A stretch of 64,000 nucleotides of DNA from Ferrovibrio sp046297595 (GTDB lineage: Bacteria > Pseudomonadota > Alphaproteobacteria > Ferrovibrionales > Ferrovibrionaceae): assembly GCF_046297595.1 (NCBI RefSeq), contig NZ_JBKBHT010000003.1:496001-560000 (forward strand). The letters run 5' to 3'. Both the position numbers and the translations under genes were made by a program. The notes under the pieces were generated by a model that worked only from the letters and a program-made list of their open reading frames with translations, was not told where the DNA came from and did not search any database. Of this stretch, positions 25,259-35,262 are shown piece by piece. Position 1 is the stretch's first letter. Each line of letters opens with the position of its first letter.

Positions 25259-26530
25259 ATGATTCCGACCGCAAAGGGGGTGGAACGGCTGCCGAGCTGG
25301 CCCGATTCGCGGCTTGTTCTGACTCCAGCGGCCCGGTGGCTGATCGAACACGACGGCAAAATCATCCCGATGGCCGACCTGATCGAGGGATTCTGCCGCC
25401 ATCTGATCGCCGAAGGCATTCCGCTGTTCCGCGTCACCACCGGGCAGCCTTCCATGCACCCACTGACCTTCACGCGCGGCTTCACCTGGCAGCGCGACGC
25501 GGGGGTGACGATGACCGAACGCGGCCATGGCGTGGTGCGGACGGCCGAATATCTCAATAGCCCGATCGCGGTGATCCATCAGGGCGCCGCCGCCATCCGC
25601 CGGCGCCTGGCCCTGGCCGATACGCCGATGGATTTCGGCATCCTGCACGATCTGAAGGCCATGGGCGTGACCGATTACCTGGTGCTGCCCATGCGGTTCA
25701 CCCAGGGACCCGGCATGGGGGGCAACGACGGGCAGAATATCTCCTTCATGAGTTTCGCCACCGACCGGCCGGGCGGCTTCCGGCCCGAAGAGTTGAGCTA
25801 TCTGGAGGAACTCATGCCGCTGGTGGCCCTGCGCCTGGAGCTTGAGGCCGGCCGCCGCATGACCCGCGACCTGCTCACCACCTATCTGGGCCGCGGCCCG
25901 GCCAAACGGGTGCTGAAAGGCAATTTCATGCGCGGGCGCGGCTACGAGGTGGAGGCGGCGATCTGGCTGTCCGACCTGCGCGGCTTCACGGCATTTTCGG
26001 ATCGGCGACCGCCGCAGGAGGTGGTGGCGATGCTGGACAGCTATTTCGACGCCATGGCGGTGCCGATCCAGGCCCATGACGGCGAGGTGCTGAAATTCAT
26101 CGGCGACGGCCTGCTGGCTATCTTTCGGGTCGAGGACAGGCCGGGCGGCCGCGAGGAAGCCTGCCGCCGCGCCCTAACCGCCGCGCGCGAGGCCTTCAAC
26201 GGCCTGTATGAATTGAACCAGGGCCGCGCCATCGAGGGCGCGCCGCCGGTGCGGGTTGGCATCGCACTGCATGTGGGCAAGGTGGTGTTCGGCAATATCG
26301 GCGCCCGTGACCGGCTGGACTTTACCGTGATCGGCCGCGCGGTAAACGAAGTCGCCCGCGTGGAAACCCAGACCAAGGTCCTTGATCGGCCGCTGCTGAC
26401 CTCGGCGGCCTTCGCGGCAGAGGTACGCGATTGTCCGCTGATATCGGTGGGCTTCCACGCCCTGCGCGGCGTGCAGCAGCCGCAGGAATTGTTCGCACTC
26501 AGCGGCGAATGTCTGGCGGGGTACGAATAG
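25259..26530 (+). CDS. Class III adenylate cyclase with novel-looking N-terminal domain
   Basis: 423 residues from ATG 25259 (a longer open frame upstream overlaps the promoter). Residues 230-400 are the class III catalytic domain. Metal aspartates are D239 (WLSDLRGFTAF) and D283 (IGDGLLAIF). K279 and D354 are the pair that read adenine, and N363/R367 in IGRAVNEVARVE complete the site, so ATP is the expected substrate. The N-terminal 200 residues (LIEGFCRHLIAEGIPLFRVT, PMRFTQGPGMGG) resemble a regulatory module common to rhizobial-type cyclases but I cannot name it. No transmembrane helix. Confidence 0.92.
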   Translation: MIPTAKGVERLPSWPDSRLVLTPAARWLIEHDGKIIPMADLIEGFCRHLIAEGIPLFRVTTGQPSMHPLTFTRGFTWQRDAGVTMTERGHGVVRTAEYLNSPIAVIHQGAAAIRRRLALADTPMDFGILHDLKAMGVTDYLVLPMRFTQGPGMGGNDGQNISFMSFATDRPGGFRPEELSYLEELMPLVALRLELEAGRRMTRDLLTTYLGRGPAKRVLKGNFMRGRGYEVEAAIWLSDLRGFTAFSDRRPPQEVVAMLDSYFDAMAVPIQAHDGEVLKFIGDGLLAIFRVEDRPGGREEACRRALTAAREAFNGLYELNQGRAIEGAPPVRVGIALHVGKVVFGNIGARDRLDFTVIGRAVNEVARVETQTKVLDRPLLTSAAFAAEVRDCPLISVGFHALRGVQQPQELFALSGECLAGYE

Positions 26531-26593
26531 CACCGTATACGGCTTGCGTAGTCTTTATTTGTCCCGTTCCCGCTTCGGGTGCAGACTTGCGGC

Positions 26594-27124
26594 ATGGCGG
26601 CTGATCTCCCGATCTTGGCCCATGACGCCAGGCTGAATTACGTGCTGGCCTGCTGGCAGCGCTGGCGTGGCGCGCATGCATGGCCGGCGCATGAGGATAT
26701 CGACCCGCTGGACCTGAAGGCCCTTCTGCCCAACCTGTTCCTGCTCGAAAGTATCGATGCGGGCCGGCGCTTCCGCTTCCTGCTGGCCGGCAGGACGGTG
26801 CGCGCGAATCTGGGATTCGAACTGAGCCGCCGCCATCTCGACGAACTGTTCAGCGGCCCGCAACTTGCCCAGGCCGAGACATACTATCGGCAGGTCATCG
26901 CCGGGCAGGGACATTATGGCGTGCAACACTGGCTGCAGCGTGACAGGCCGATCATGGAATTCCGTCGCCTGCTGCTGCCGCTTGCGGCCGACAGGCAGCA
27001 TATCGATGGCATACTCGGCTTTGGGCTTTACGAACGACTGGACGGCAATGCGGGAGAGCCGGTCGACCACCTCAACGATCCGGTTTCGATCACGGTCCTG
27101 GCCGCGCATGCTGTACCGCTATAG
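26594..27124 (+). CDS. PAS_5-type single-domain protein (first of three)
   Basis: About 176 residues from ATG 26594 (a GTG at 26579 is an alternative). The layout ALLPNLFLLESI...RFRFLLAGRTVRANLG...ELSRRHLDELF...EFRRLLLPLA is that of the PAS_5 family of small alphaproteobacterial proteins with a PAS-like sensor fold and no output domain. No ligand can be deduced. It lies 63 bp after the adenylate cyclase on the same strand and could be co-transcribed. Related proteins are at 43799-44338 and 62925-63464. Confidence 0.78.
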   Translation: MAADLPILAHDARLNYVLACWQRWRGAHAWPAHEDIDPLDLKALLPNLFLLESIDAGRRFRFLLAGRTVRANLGFELSRRHLDELFSGPQLAQAETYYRQVIAGQGHYGVQHWLQRDRPIMEFRRLLLPLAADRQHIDGILGFGLYERLDGNAGEPVDHLNDPVSITVLAAHAVPL

Positions 27125-27156
27125 CGGCGCATAGCGGCATCATCGCGCAGGGCGGG

Positions 27157-27657
27157 TCAGGTCAGCCGGTCGATCTGCTCGTCGGTCAGGCTGCCCGGAA
27201 TCACCGTGATCGGGAAGCTCAGGTTGCCTGCCATCTGCCCGGCCAGTGCGGCCACCAGCGGTCCCGGCCCCTCGCCGCCCGGCGCTGCCGCCAGCACCAG
27301 CATGCGGATCGCCGGATCCTCGTCGATCAGCTTGAGTATCTCGTCGCGCGCCAGACCTTCGCGGATCACCAACTCGGGCAGGATTCCGGATTCCTGGTTC
27401 ACCTGTTCGGCCAGTTTATGCAGCAGATCTTCGGCCGCATCATGGGCTTCCGAACGCATGATCTCGGCCACGCCGGCCCATTGCTGGAAATCAATCGGCT
27501 CCACCACGCGCAGCATCACCACGCCGCAACGAATGTTGCGGGCGCGCTTGGTCGCATAGCGCACGGCGACGCGTCCCTCGGCCGTGTCGTCGACGACGAC
27601 AAGGAACTTGCTGCGGCGCTTGGCGGCGGCTTGCTTGGCGATGTCTTTGTCATTCAT
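27157..27657 (-). CDS. Universal stress protein (UspA family)
   Basis: 166 residues with the Usp core: FLVVVDDTAEGRVAVRYATKRARN at the N-terminus, and a nucleotide-type loop near IRMLVLAAAPGGEGPGPLV and GNLSFPITVIPG. The family binds ATP in part and protects cells in stress, mechanism unclear. It is downstream of the DUF2333 gene and trpS on the same strand. The classical G-2x-G-9x-G motif is altered (AAAPGGEGPGP), so nucleotide binding is uncertain. Confidence 0.9.
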   Translation of the reverse strand: MNDKDIAKQAAAKRRSKFLVVVDDTAEGRVAVRYATKRARNIRCGVVMLRVVEPIDFQQWAGVAEIMRSEAHDAAEDLLHKLAEQVNQESGILPELVIREGLARDEILKLIDEDPAIRMLVLAAAPGGEGPGPLVAALAGQMAGNLSFPITVIPGSLTDEQIDRLT

Positions 27658-27735
27658 GGACGGCAGGTTGCCATTGCCTGCGGTGGAAAGGCAATGGCTA
27701 ACCTTGAGGGCGTTAACCTTGGTGTCGCGCCGCCA

Positions 27736-28686
27736 TCATTTCTGCAGGATGTTCACAACTTCATACACCTGCGTGCGGGCGCGTTCGACATAGAAACCCA
27801 TCGAACCGAGATGGTTGGGCAGGATCACCGCGTCGGGCTTGGCATTGCTGACCACCATCGGCTTCAGCCCGGCGCCGGCAGCGAACGAGGCCAGCATCTG
27901 GTCCCAGGTGCCGCCCAGCTCGCGGTCGCGGATCACGTTGGCATAATCCTGCCGCAACTCGCGCAGCACCATGTAATAGGCGTAAAGCTGGCCCTTGACG
28001 CTGTAGAAGACATCGTCGCTTTCAGTGTCGATCCACAGGCTGCTGCCCTCGGTGATGCGACGGTCTATCGCCGCCGAGGCCGAACCGATATCCAGCGCGA
28101 TACGTTCCAGCGTGGCCTGCAGGTTGTCGCCGCGGCGTTCAAACACCGCCTGGCCCTGGGCGAGGCGCTGGTTATAGCTGAGCAGCGCACTGCGGGCCTT
28201 GCGGTACTGGTCTTCCGATTTCGCGGTGGGCAGCAGCGAAGTGGAGAAATCGAAAATCCACTTGGTGCCGGAATACTGCAGCAGGCCGGCCGCTTCCTGC
28301 AAGTCGCGGTCGGTCTGGCTGGAGCCGCGCGTGCGGCCGATCTGGTCCACCATCTGGAAGGCGAAGCGACCCAGCGCATGAATCATGCCGAGCTGGTAGT
28401 TCGGCATGTTGTCGAGCATCGACCCGGGCATGAAGAACGGATCGTTGGCGACCCAGCCGTTGCGGTTCACTTCGCGGTCGACCAGGGCGGCGGCCATGGC
28501 GACGGCGCGGCTGGCTGCCGGCACCTCGGCGGCCGGAGGCTGATAATCGAGGTTATCGTCCACCTTGTGGGCGATCAGCATGCCGATCGGATAATACAGG
28601 CCGAAGACCAGCACGACGGCCACCACGGCGATCTGCACCCAGCGGCCGCGCAGGCGGGAGACGAAAGAATCGGTGCTGTCGGTCAT
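27736..28686 (-). CDS. DUF2333 family inner-membrane protein
   Basis: 316 residues with one N-terminal transmembrane helix (WVQIAVVAVVLVFGLYYPIG). The rest is predicted periplasmic and mostly helical. VDREVNRNGWVANDPFF, GRTRGSSQTDRDLQEAAGLL and YSGTKWIFDFSTSLLPTAKS are family-typical segments. Function unknown. A strong terminator separates it from trpS upstream. Confidence 0.87.
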   Translation of the reverse strand: MTDSTDSFVSRLRGRWVQIAVVAVVLVFGLYYPIGMLIAHKVDDNLDYQPPAAEVPAASRAVAMAAALVDREVNRNGWVANDPFFMPGSMLDNMPNYQLGMIHALGRFAFQMVDQIGRTRGSSQTDRDLQEAAGLLQYSGTKWIFDFSTSLLPTAKSEDQYRKARSALLSYNQRLAQGQAVFERRGDNLQATLERIALDIGSASAAIDRRITEGSSLWIDTESDDVFYSVKGQLYAYYMVLRELRQDYANVIRDRELGGTWDQMLASFAAGAGLKPMVVSNAKPDAVILPNHLGSMGFYVERARTQVYEVVNILQK

Positions 28687-28700
28687 AATTTCTCGGCCGG

Positions 28701-28740
28701 AAAAATGAAGGGGCAGGCCCCGATAATGTGGGCCTGCCCC
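28701..28740 (-). terminator. Rho-independent terminator after trpS
   Basis: On the minus strand an 11-bp perfect stem (GGGGCAGGCCC with GGGCCTGCCCC, 28740-28710) and 9-base loop is followed directly by TTCATTTTT. It lies 26 bp after the trpS stop and before the DUF2333 start. Confidence 0.88.
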
Positions 28741-28765
28741 GGCACAGGTTCAAGGTGGAGAAAGA

Positions 28766-29773
28766 TTACGGGCGCAGGAAACCCACTGCGTCGTATACCT
28801 CCCGTATGACCGGCGCCGAGAGGGCGCGGGCCTTTTCGCCGCCGTCGCGCAGGATGCCGTCGACATAACCGGGATCGGCCATCAGGCGGCGCATTTCCGC
28901 GGTGATCGGCCCCAGAACGCCGACCGATACCTCGGTCAGCATCTTCTTGAACTCGGCGAAGCCCTTGCCGGCGCAGTCGACCACCGCCTGTTCCAGCGTC
29001 TTGTCGCTGAGCGCGGCATAGATGCCCATCAGGTTCTGCGCCTCCGGCCGACCTTCCAGGCCTTCCACCGTGTCGGGCAGCGCTTCCGGATCAGTCTTGG
29101 CGCGCTTGATCTTGTCGGCGATGGCGTCGGCCGTGTCGGTCAGGTTGATGCGCGACTGGTCGGAGGCATCCGACTTCGACATCTTCTTGCTGCCGTCGCG
29201 CAGGCTCATCACACGCGTCGCCGTGCCGAAGATCTGCGGCTCGGTCAGCGGAAACATCTCGCGTCCGTAATCGTGGTTGAACTTCTGCGCGATGTCGCGG
29301 GTCAGTTCCAGATGCTGCTTCTGGTCCTCGCCGACCGGCACATGGGTCGCCTTATAGGCCAGGATGTCGGCAGCCATCAGGGCCGGATAGGCGAACAGGC
29401 CGAGCGAGACATTCTCGCGATCCTTGCCCGCCTTCTCCTTGAACTGCGTCATGCGGTTCATCCAGCCCATGCGGGCGACGCAGTTGAAGATCCAGGCCAG
29501 CGTGGCGTGGTCGGGATTCTGCGACTGGTTGAACAGAATGTTCTTCTTCGGATCGATGCCCGAGGCGATCATCGCCGCCGCCAGCTCACGCGTGGACCGA
29601 GTCAGTTCGGCCGGGTCCTGCCATACGGTGATGGCATGCATGTCGACCATGCAGAAGATGCACTCGAATTCGTTCTGCAGCGCGACCCAGTTGCGCACCG
29701 CGCCGAGATAGTTGCCGAGATGGAGATTGCCGGAGGGCTGGATGCCCGAGAAAATGCGCCGTTGGAAGGCCAT
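28766..29773 (-). CDS. trpS: Tryptophanyl-tRNA synthetase
   Basis: 335 residues with the class I signatures: SGIQPSGNLHLGNYLGAV (HIGH equivalent) near the N-terminus and KKMSKSDASD (KMSKS). The GEDQKQHLELTRDIAQKFN segment is characteristic for TrpS. It charges tRNA-Trp. The order glnD, murJ, trpS on one strand is common in alphaproteobacteria. It ends at a strong terminator. Confidence 0.97.
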   Translation of the reverse strand: MAFQRRIFSGIQPSGNLHLGNYLGAVRNWVALQNEFECIFCMVDMHAITVWQDPAELTRSTRELAAAMIASGIDPKKNILFNQSQNPDHATLAWIFNCVARMGWMNRMTQFKEKAGKDRENVSLGLFAYPALMAADILAYKATHVPVGEDQKQHLELTRDIAQKFNHDYGREMFPLTEPQIFGTATRVMSLRDGSKKMSKSDASDQSRINLTDTADAIADKIKRAKTDPEALPDTVEGLEGRPEAQNLMGIYAALSDKTLEQAVVDCAGKGFAEFKKMLTEVSVGVLGPITAEMRRLMADPGYVDGILRDGGEKARALSAPVIREVYDAVGFLRP

Positions 29774-29900
29774 GGAAGTCCCTTGCGGTTTGGGGCGGTG
29801 GAAGGCCCCGGGTATGGGAAAGAGTTAAGTTGAGCGCGCGGTTATCGCCGGGGCCCGCGATCCCGTCAACCCCCGCGCCCATCAGCCCATGCGGCCGTGA

Positions 29901-31445
29901 TCAGCGGCGCAGGGCGGTGCGCCATTCCGCCGGCCGGGTCGCCCCCAGCACCAGAGCCGACAGCAGGAAGGTCACCAGACCGCTGCCGACCAGCGCCACC
30001 AGGGCGGCTATCCGCAGGCCGAAGCCGCCGGCATACCAGCCCGGCAACACAAGGCGGTCAAGCGCGGCCAGCACCGCCACCATGGCCAGCGAAGCGACTA
30101 GGATACGCCAGCTGCGGGCTTTCAGTCGGTCATCGGCACGCCAGTGGCCGCGCCGGCGCAGCACATAGAGCAGCAGCATTGTATTGACGCTGGCGGCCAG
30201 CGCGGTCGCCAGCGCCAGGCCGACATGGCCGAAGCGCGGCATCAGCGCGAGGCTAAGTCCGATATTCACCACGATACTGACCAACGCCAGCTTGACCGGC
30301 GTGCGCGTATCCTGGCGGGCATGAAAGCCGGGCGTACAGGTGCGCGCGAGCACATAACCCGGCAGGCCAACGGCATAAGCGAAAAGCGCCGCCGAAGTCT
30401 GCCGCGCGGTTTCCAGGTCAAACTCGCCGCGCTGGAACAGGATCGATATGATCGGAAACGGCACCACCAGCAGGGCGGTGCAGGACGGCAGCGCCAGCAG
30501 CAGGGCAAATTCCAGCGCACGATTCTGCGTCACCAGTGCGCCGGCATGATCGTCACGGGCAAGCTGCGCCGAGAGCGTCGGCAGCAGGGCGGTGGCGATC
30601 GCCACACCGACAACGCCGATAGTGAGCTGGTTGATGCGGTCGGCATAGAACAGATACGACACCGCGCCGGCCGGCAGCAAAGACGCGAGGATCAGGCCGA
30701 CCATCAGGTTGACCTGCGTGGCGCCGGCACCCAGCGCGGCGGGCAGGATCAGCTTGAACAGCCGCCGCAGCTTGTCGTTCAGCCGCGGCCGCCGCAACCG
30801 TAAATCGATGCCGTTGCGCCGTGCGTCCCAGGCCAGCCAGAGAAACTGCAGGATGCCGCCGACCAGCACCGACCAGGCCAGGGCATAGCCGGCATTGGGG
30901 ACATGCGGCGTGAGCAGCAGCATGCCGGCGATCATCACCAGGTTGAGCAATATCGGCGTCGCCGCCATGGCGAAGAAGCGGCCCAGGCAGTTCAGCACCG
31001 CACCGTAGAGCGAGGCGAGGCTGACAAACAGCAGATAGGGGAAGGTGATGACGGTGAGCGTCACCGACAGATCGAAGCGCTGCGGGTCGTCAACAAAGCC
31101 CGGCGCCAGCAGAATGATCACCGCCGGCATGGCGATCTGCGCGATCAGCGTGAAACCGAAGGTGGCAAGCAGCAGCACGGCCAGCGCGCGCTCGGCGAAA
31201 AGCTGCGCCGCCGCCTGCCCCTCCTTGGTCTGGATATGACTGAACAGCGGCAGGAAACCGGCGGTGAAGGCGCCCTCGGCAAACAGCGAGCGAAAAAAAT
31301 TGGGCAGGCGCAGGCTGACGAAGAAGGCATCGGCCACCGGGCCGGCACCCAGATAGCGCGCGATCAGCAGATCGCGAATGAAACCCGCTATGCGGCTGAC
31401 CATGGTGAGGCCGCCGACGGTGGCGATGGCACGGAACAGAGACAT
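29901..31445 (-). CDS. murJ: Lipid II flippase MurJ (MviN)
   Basis: 514 residues with about 14 hydrophobic helices. The N-terminus VGGLTMVSRIAGFIRDLLIARYLGAGPVADAFFVSLRLPNFFRSLFAEGAFTAGFLP contains the MurJ signature including the essential Arg residues of the central cavity. It flips lipid-linked peptidoglycan precursor across the inner membrane. 127 bp separate it from trpS and 68 bp from glnD. Confidence 0.96.
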   Translation of the reverse strand: MSLFRAIATVGGLTMVSRIAGFIRDLLIARYLGAGPVADAFFVSLRLPNFFRSLFAEGAFTAGFLPLFSHIQTKEGQAAAQLFAERALAVLLLATFGFTLIAQIAMPAVIILLAPGFVDDPQRFDLSVTLTVITFPYLLFVSLASLYGAVLNCLGRFFAMAATPILLNLVMIAGMLLLTPHVPNAGYALAWSVLVGGILQFLWLAWDARRNGIDLRLRRPRLNDKLRRLFKLILPAALGAGATQVNLMVGLILASLLPAGAVSYLFYADRINQLTIGVVGVAIATALLPTLSAQLARDDHAGALVTQNRALEFALLLALPSCTALLVVPFPIISILFQRGEFDLETARQTSAALFAYAVGLPGYVLARTCTPGFHARQDTRTPVKLALVSIVVNIGLSLALMPRFGHVGLALATALAASVNTMLLLYVLRRRGHWRADDRLKARSWRILVASLAMVAVLAALDRLVLPGWYAGGFGLRIAALVALVGSGLVTFLLSALVLGATRPAEWRTALRR

Positions 31446-31513
31446 CTACGCGACTATCCGAACAGGCGGGGCGGGCGGAGTATAGGCAAGCAGCGCCTGC
31501 ACCGCCACTGTCA

Positions 31514-34300
31514 TCAGGCCGCTTTCGCCGCGGCCTTGCCGGAAGGCTTATCCTCGGCCGGCGCGATCTTCTTCAGCAGATGCTTCTCGATCTGCTGCAG
31601 CCGCCTTTTGTCGGTCAGCTTCATGCCGGTCAGGTCCTGCACATAAAACACGTCGACGGCACGCTCGCCATAGGTGGCGATATGCGCCGATCCGATGCTC
31701 AGATTGAGGTCATATAATCCACGCGTGACATCATAGAGGAAGCCTGGCCGGTCGCGCCCATTCACCTCGATCACGGTGTAGCGGTTGGACGCGGCATTAT
31801 CGACCAGCACGCGCGGCTCTACCTTGAAGACGCGGGTGCGGCTGGTCTGTCCCGGCCGTTCCGGCGCGATGGCCGACCGCAGCTTCAGATCGCCCGACAG
31901 GGCGCGTTCCAGGGCGGTGTTGAGTTTCTTCAACTGCTCGGGGCGGTCGAAGGCCTTGCCGTCCATGTCCTGGATGTAAAAGCTGTCGAGCGCCATGCCG
32001 TCATTGGTGGTGAAGATCTTGGCGTCGACGATATTGGCGCCGGCTGCGGCCATGGCGCCGGCGGCACGGGCGAACAGGCCCGGATGGTCGGGCGCGTAGA
32101 GCGTGAACTCGGTGACGGCACGGAACCGGTCGGGCCTTGAGGCGGTGGTCAGGCTGCGGCCCGACTGGTCGGCCTCGCGCATCAGGGTGGCGTGACGGGC
32201 AATGGTTTCCGCGTCGTTGGAATACCAGTAATTTTCGTAATGACGCTTGAGCAGCCGGTCGGCCTCGGCCTTGCTCCAGCCCGACAGCAGGCTGCGTGCC
32301 TTCTCCTTGGTCTCGGCGATGCGTTCCTCGCGACGCCGTCCGGTGAAGCCGCCGGAAAGGAATTCCTCGGCGCGATAATACAGGTCGCGTAGCAGCTGGC
32401 CCTTCCATCCGTTCCAGATGGTGGGGCCGACGGCACGGATATCGGCCACCGTGAGGCAGAGCAGCAGACGCAGGCGTTCCGGGCTCTGCACCGCCTGGGC
32501 GAAATCCACCACCGTTTTGGGATCGGCAATATCGCGCTTGAAGGCGGTCGCCGACATCAGCAGGTGCCAGCGCACCAGCCAGGCCACGGTTTCGGTTTCC
32601 GCCGCCGTCAGCCCGAAGCGCGGCCCCAGTTTCTCGGCCACCTTCTCACCCAGCACGGAATGATCGCCGCCACGGCCTTTGGCGATATCGTGCAGCAACA
32701 CGGCGACATAGAGCACGCGGCGCGACAGTACCTCCTTGATCACATGCACGCTGAGCGGATGGTCTTCCTTCAGCGCGCCGTTCTCGATGCGCGACAGGAT
32801 GCCGATGGCGCGGATGGTATGCTCGTCCACCGTATAGGTGTGATACATGTCGTGCTGGGTTTGAGCGACCACGCGGCCGAAATCCGGTACGAAGCGACCG
32901 AGCACATCGGCCTCGTTCAGACGGCGCAGGGTCGTCTCGGGATCGTTCACCGAGCAGAGCATGTCCATGAACAGCCGGTTGGCTTCAGTGTCATTGCGTA
33001 GCTTGCCGTCGATCAGCTTCAGGCTGCGCCGCACCAGCCGCAGGGCCTCGGGGTGGATGTCCAACCCCTGCTCCTGCGCCAGGTGGAACAGCCGCAGCAT
33101 CTTCACTGGCTGCTTCTCAAACAGGGTTTCGCTGCCGACATTGAGCCGGCCGCCCTCGACCTCGAAACCGTCCAGCTGTTTCGGCCGCTTGATCTTGGCG
33201 CGGATCGCCGCCAGCGGTTTCTTCTTCTTGTGGCGCTCTTCCAGGGCGGCGGCGAAGATGCGCGTCAGGTCGCCCACTTCCTTGGCAACCAGGTAGTATT
33301 TCTTCATGAAGCGCTCGACATCGCGGCGGCCGGGCCGGTCGGCATAGCCCATCGCCTTGGCGATCTCCGTCTGCATGTCGAAGGTAAGGCGTTCCTCCGG
33401 CCGGTTGGCCAAGTAATGCAGGTGGATGCGCACGGTCCACAGGAATTCCATCGCCTGCACGAAGCGGCGATGCTCTTCCGCATGCAGCAGGCCGCGGGCG
33501 ATCAGTTCGGCGGTGTCCTCGACGCCGTAAATGTATTTCGTGATCCAGACCAGGGTGTGCAGGTCGCGCAGGCCGCCCTTACCTTCCTTCACGTTGGGCT
33601 CGACGACATAACGCGAGTCGCCCATGCGGCGATGGCGGTCGTCGCGTTCGGCCAGCTTCTTCTCGATGAAGTCCGGCCCGGTCTTGGCCACCACCTCGGC
33701 CTGGAAACGGGTTTTCAGCTGCGCGGCCAGTTCCTGGTCGCCCCAGATCCAGCGCTGCTCGAGGATGGCGGTGCGGATGGTGATGTCGCCTAAACTGAGA
33801 CGGATGCATTCATCCACCGAGCGCGTGGCATGGCCCACCTTCAGGCCAAGATCCCACAGCAGGTAGAGCATGTATTCCACCACCTGCTCGCCCCAGGGCG
33901 TCTGCTTGTAGGGGAACAGGAACAGCAGGTCGACATCGGAAAACGGCGCCATCTCGCCGCGGCCGTAGCCGCCGACTGCCACCACCGACAGCTTTTCCGC
34001 CGCCGTGGGATTGGGCAGGCGGTAGACCCGGTTGACGGTGAAGTCGAACACCAGGCGGATGACCTGGTCGGTGAGGTAGGCAAGGGCCTGCCGCGTCGAC
34101 AAGGCCGGCGCGCCGGCCTGGAACCGCGCCTGCACCACACGCCGGCCCTCGTTCAGCGCCGCCTTCAGCAGCACCAGCGCCTGCTTGCGCTGTTCCGCCG
34201 TGCCATGCATGCCCTCACCGCCCAGCGCGTCGAGCTGCAGCGTCAGCGCCTTGCGGTCGATGATCGCGCGCGGATCGGGGATGAGGGGGCGCATCTGCAT
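31514..34300 (-). CDS. glnD: PII uridylyltransferase/uridylyl-removing enzyme
   Basis: 928 residues in four parts. The nucleotidyltransferase domain has GGYGRGEMAPFSDVDLLFL (110-128). The central region carries EPNVKEGKGGLRDLHTLVWI. The HD domain has HTYTVDEHT (near 487) and LLHDIAKGRGGDHS (536-549), which removes uridylyl groups. Two C-terminal ACT domains (YAPDHPGLFARAAGAMAAAG; VNGRDRPGFLYDVTRGLYDL) sense glutamine. It modifies PII proteins and so sets nitrogen control. All key motifs are intact. Confidence 0.97.
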   Translation of the reverse strand: MQMRPLIPDPRAIIDRKALTLQLDALGGEGMHGTAEQRKQALVLLKAALNEGRRVVQARFQAGAPALSTRQALAYLTDQVIRLVFDFTVNRVYRLPNPTAAEKLSVVAVGGYGRGEMAPFSDVDLLFLFPYKQTPWGEQVVEYMLYLLWDLGLKVGHATRSVDECIRLSLGDITIRTAILEQRWIWGDQELAAQLKTRFQAEVVAKTGPDFIEKKLAERDDRHRRMGDSRYVVEPNVKEGKGGLRDLHTLVWITKYIYGVEDTAELIARGLLHAEEHRRFVQAMEFLWTVRIHLHYLANRPEERLTFDMQTEIAKAMGYADRPGRRDVERFMKKYYLVAKEVGDLTRIFAAALEERHKKKKPLAAIRAKIKRPKQLDGFEVEGGRLNVGSETLFEKQPVKMLRLFHLAQEQGLDIHPEALRLVRRSLKLIDGKLRNDTEANRLFMDMLCSVNDPETTLRRLNEADVLGRFVPDFGRVVAQTQHDMYHTYTVDEHTIRAIGILSRIENGALKEDHPLSVHVIKEVLSRRVLYVAVLLHDIAKGRGGDHSVLGEKVAEKLGPRFGLTAAETETVAWLVRWHLLMSATAFKRDIADPKTVVDFAQAVQSPERLRLLLCLTVADIRAVGPTIWNGWKGQLLRDLYYRAEEFLSGGFTGRRREERIAETKEKARSLLSGWSKAEADRLLKRHYENYWYSNDAETIARHATLMREADQSGRSLTTASRPDRFRAVTEFTLYAPDHPGLFARAAGAMAAAGANIVDAKIFTTNDGMALDSFYIQDMDGKAFDRPEQLKKLNTALERALSGDLKLRSAIAPERPGQTSRTRVFKVEPRVLVDNAASNRYTVIEVNGRDRPGFLYDVTRGLYDLNLSIGSAHIATYGERAVDVFYVQDLTGMKLTDKRRLQQIEKHLLKKIAPAEDKPSGKAAAKAA

Positions 34301-34361
34301 GGTCAGGATATATAGCGTTTCCGCGCGGTTTACACGCCCTGGAAATCACACGCCCAAGAAA

Positions 34362-35159
34362 TCACACACTCTGGAAGTTCACCATGCCGCCGCCATCGAT
34401 GATCATGGTCTGGCCGGTCATGAAGCGCCCGGCGGCCGAGGCCAGGAAAACAGCGGCACCGGCGATCTCGTCGGGATCGCCGATCCGCTTCAGCGCATAG
34501 CCCTTGGTGGCTTTCTTGGAGATTTCCGGGTTCTCCCACAGGGCGCGGGCGAAATCGGTCTTGATCAGGCCGGGCGCGATGCAGTTGGCGCGGATATTCT
34601 GCGGCCCCCATTCGACCGCCAGGTTGCGGGCCAGCTGCATGTCGGCCGCCTTGGAGATGCCATAGGCGCCCAGGGTGTTTGAACCGAACAGGCCGCCGAC
34701 GGAAGAGATGATGATGATCGCACCGTCCTGGCGCTTTGCCATGTCGGGCGCGGCCATGTTGCATAGCCAGTGGTTCGACTTGATGTTCACGTCCATGATC
34801 TTGTCGAAGGCATCGTCGGGGATGTCCTTCGACGGGCCGAAGAAGGGGTTCACCGCCGCGTTGCAGACCAGGATGTCGATCCGGCCCCAATGCTTGATCG
34901 TGGCATCCACCAGGGCCTGGAGCTGCGCCTTCTCCGAGACGTTGCAGGGCACCACAATGGCCTCGCCGCCAGCATCCCGGATTTCCGCAGCCACCTTCTC
35001 GCAGGCATCGGCCTTGCGGCTGGTCACCACCACCTTCGCGCCATGCTGGGCCATGCGCAGGGCGATGGCACGGCCGATGCCGCGGCTGGAACCGGTGATC
35101 ACCGCCACCTTGCCGGTCAGGTCGAAAAGGGTGTCGGGGGCATTCGGGGCGAGGGTCAT
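34362..35159 (-). CDS. Classical SDR-family oxidoreductase
   Basis: 265 residues started at MTLAPNAPDTLFDLTGKVAV with CAGGAAA upstream. The N-terminal GSSRGIGRA binds NAD(P). Asn in VCNAAVN, Ser in IISSVGG, and Tyr/Lys in YGISKAAD complete the catalytic tetrad. GQTMIIDGGGM is the usual C-terminal end. Substrate unknown; it resembles acyl-dehydrogenase-associated SDRs. It follows glnD on the same strand and is divergent from a lipoprotein gene. Confidence 0.92.
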   Translation of the reverse strand: MTLAPNAPDTLFDLTGKVAVITGSSRGIGRAIALRMAQHGAKVVVTSRKADACEKVAAEIRDAGGEAIVVPCNVSEKAQLQALVDATIKHWGRIDILVCNAAVNPFFGPSKDIPDDAFDKIMDVNIKSNHWLCNMAAPDMAKRQDGAIIIISSVGGLFGSNTLGAYGISKAADMQLARNLAVEWGPQNIRANCIAPGLIKTDFARALWENPEISKKATKGYALKRIGDPDEIAGAAVFLASAAGRFMTGQTMIIDGGGMVNFQSV

Positions 35160-35262
35160 CGGGTTTCCTGTCCTGTCGTCTTTATGAGTTTTCTGGTTTT
35201 TCCTTGGGTGGCAGCAGCTTAAACCGGCGGCGCTGCCGATGGGAACCTTCCGCCACACCCCC

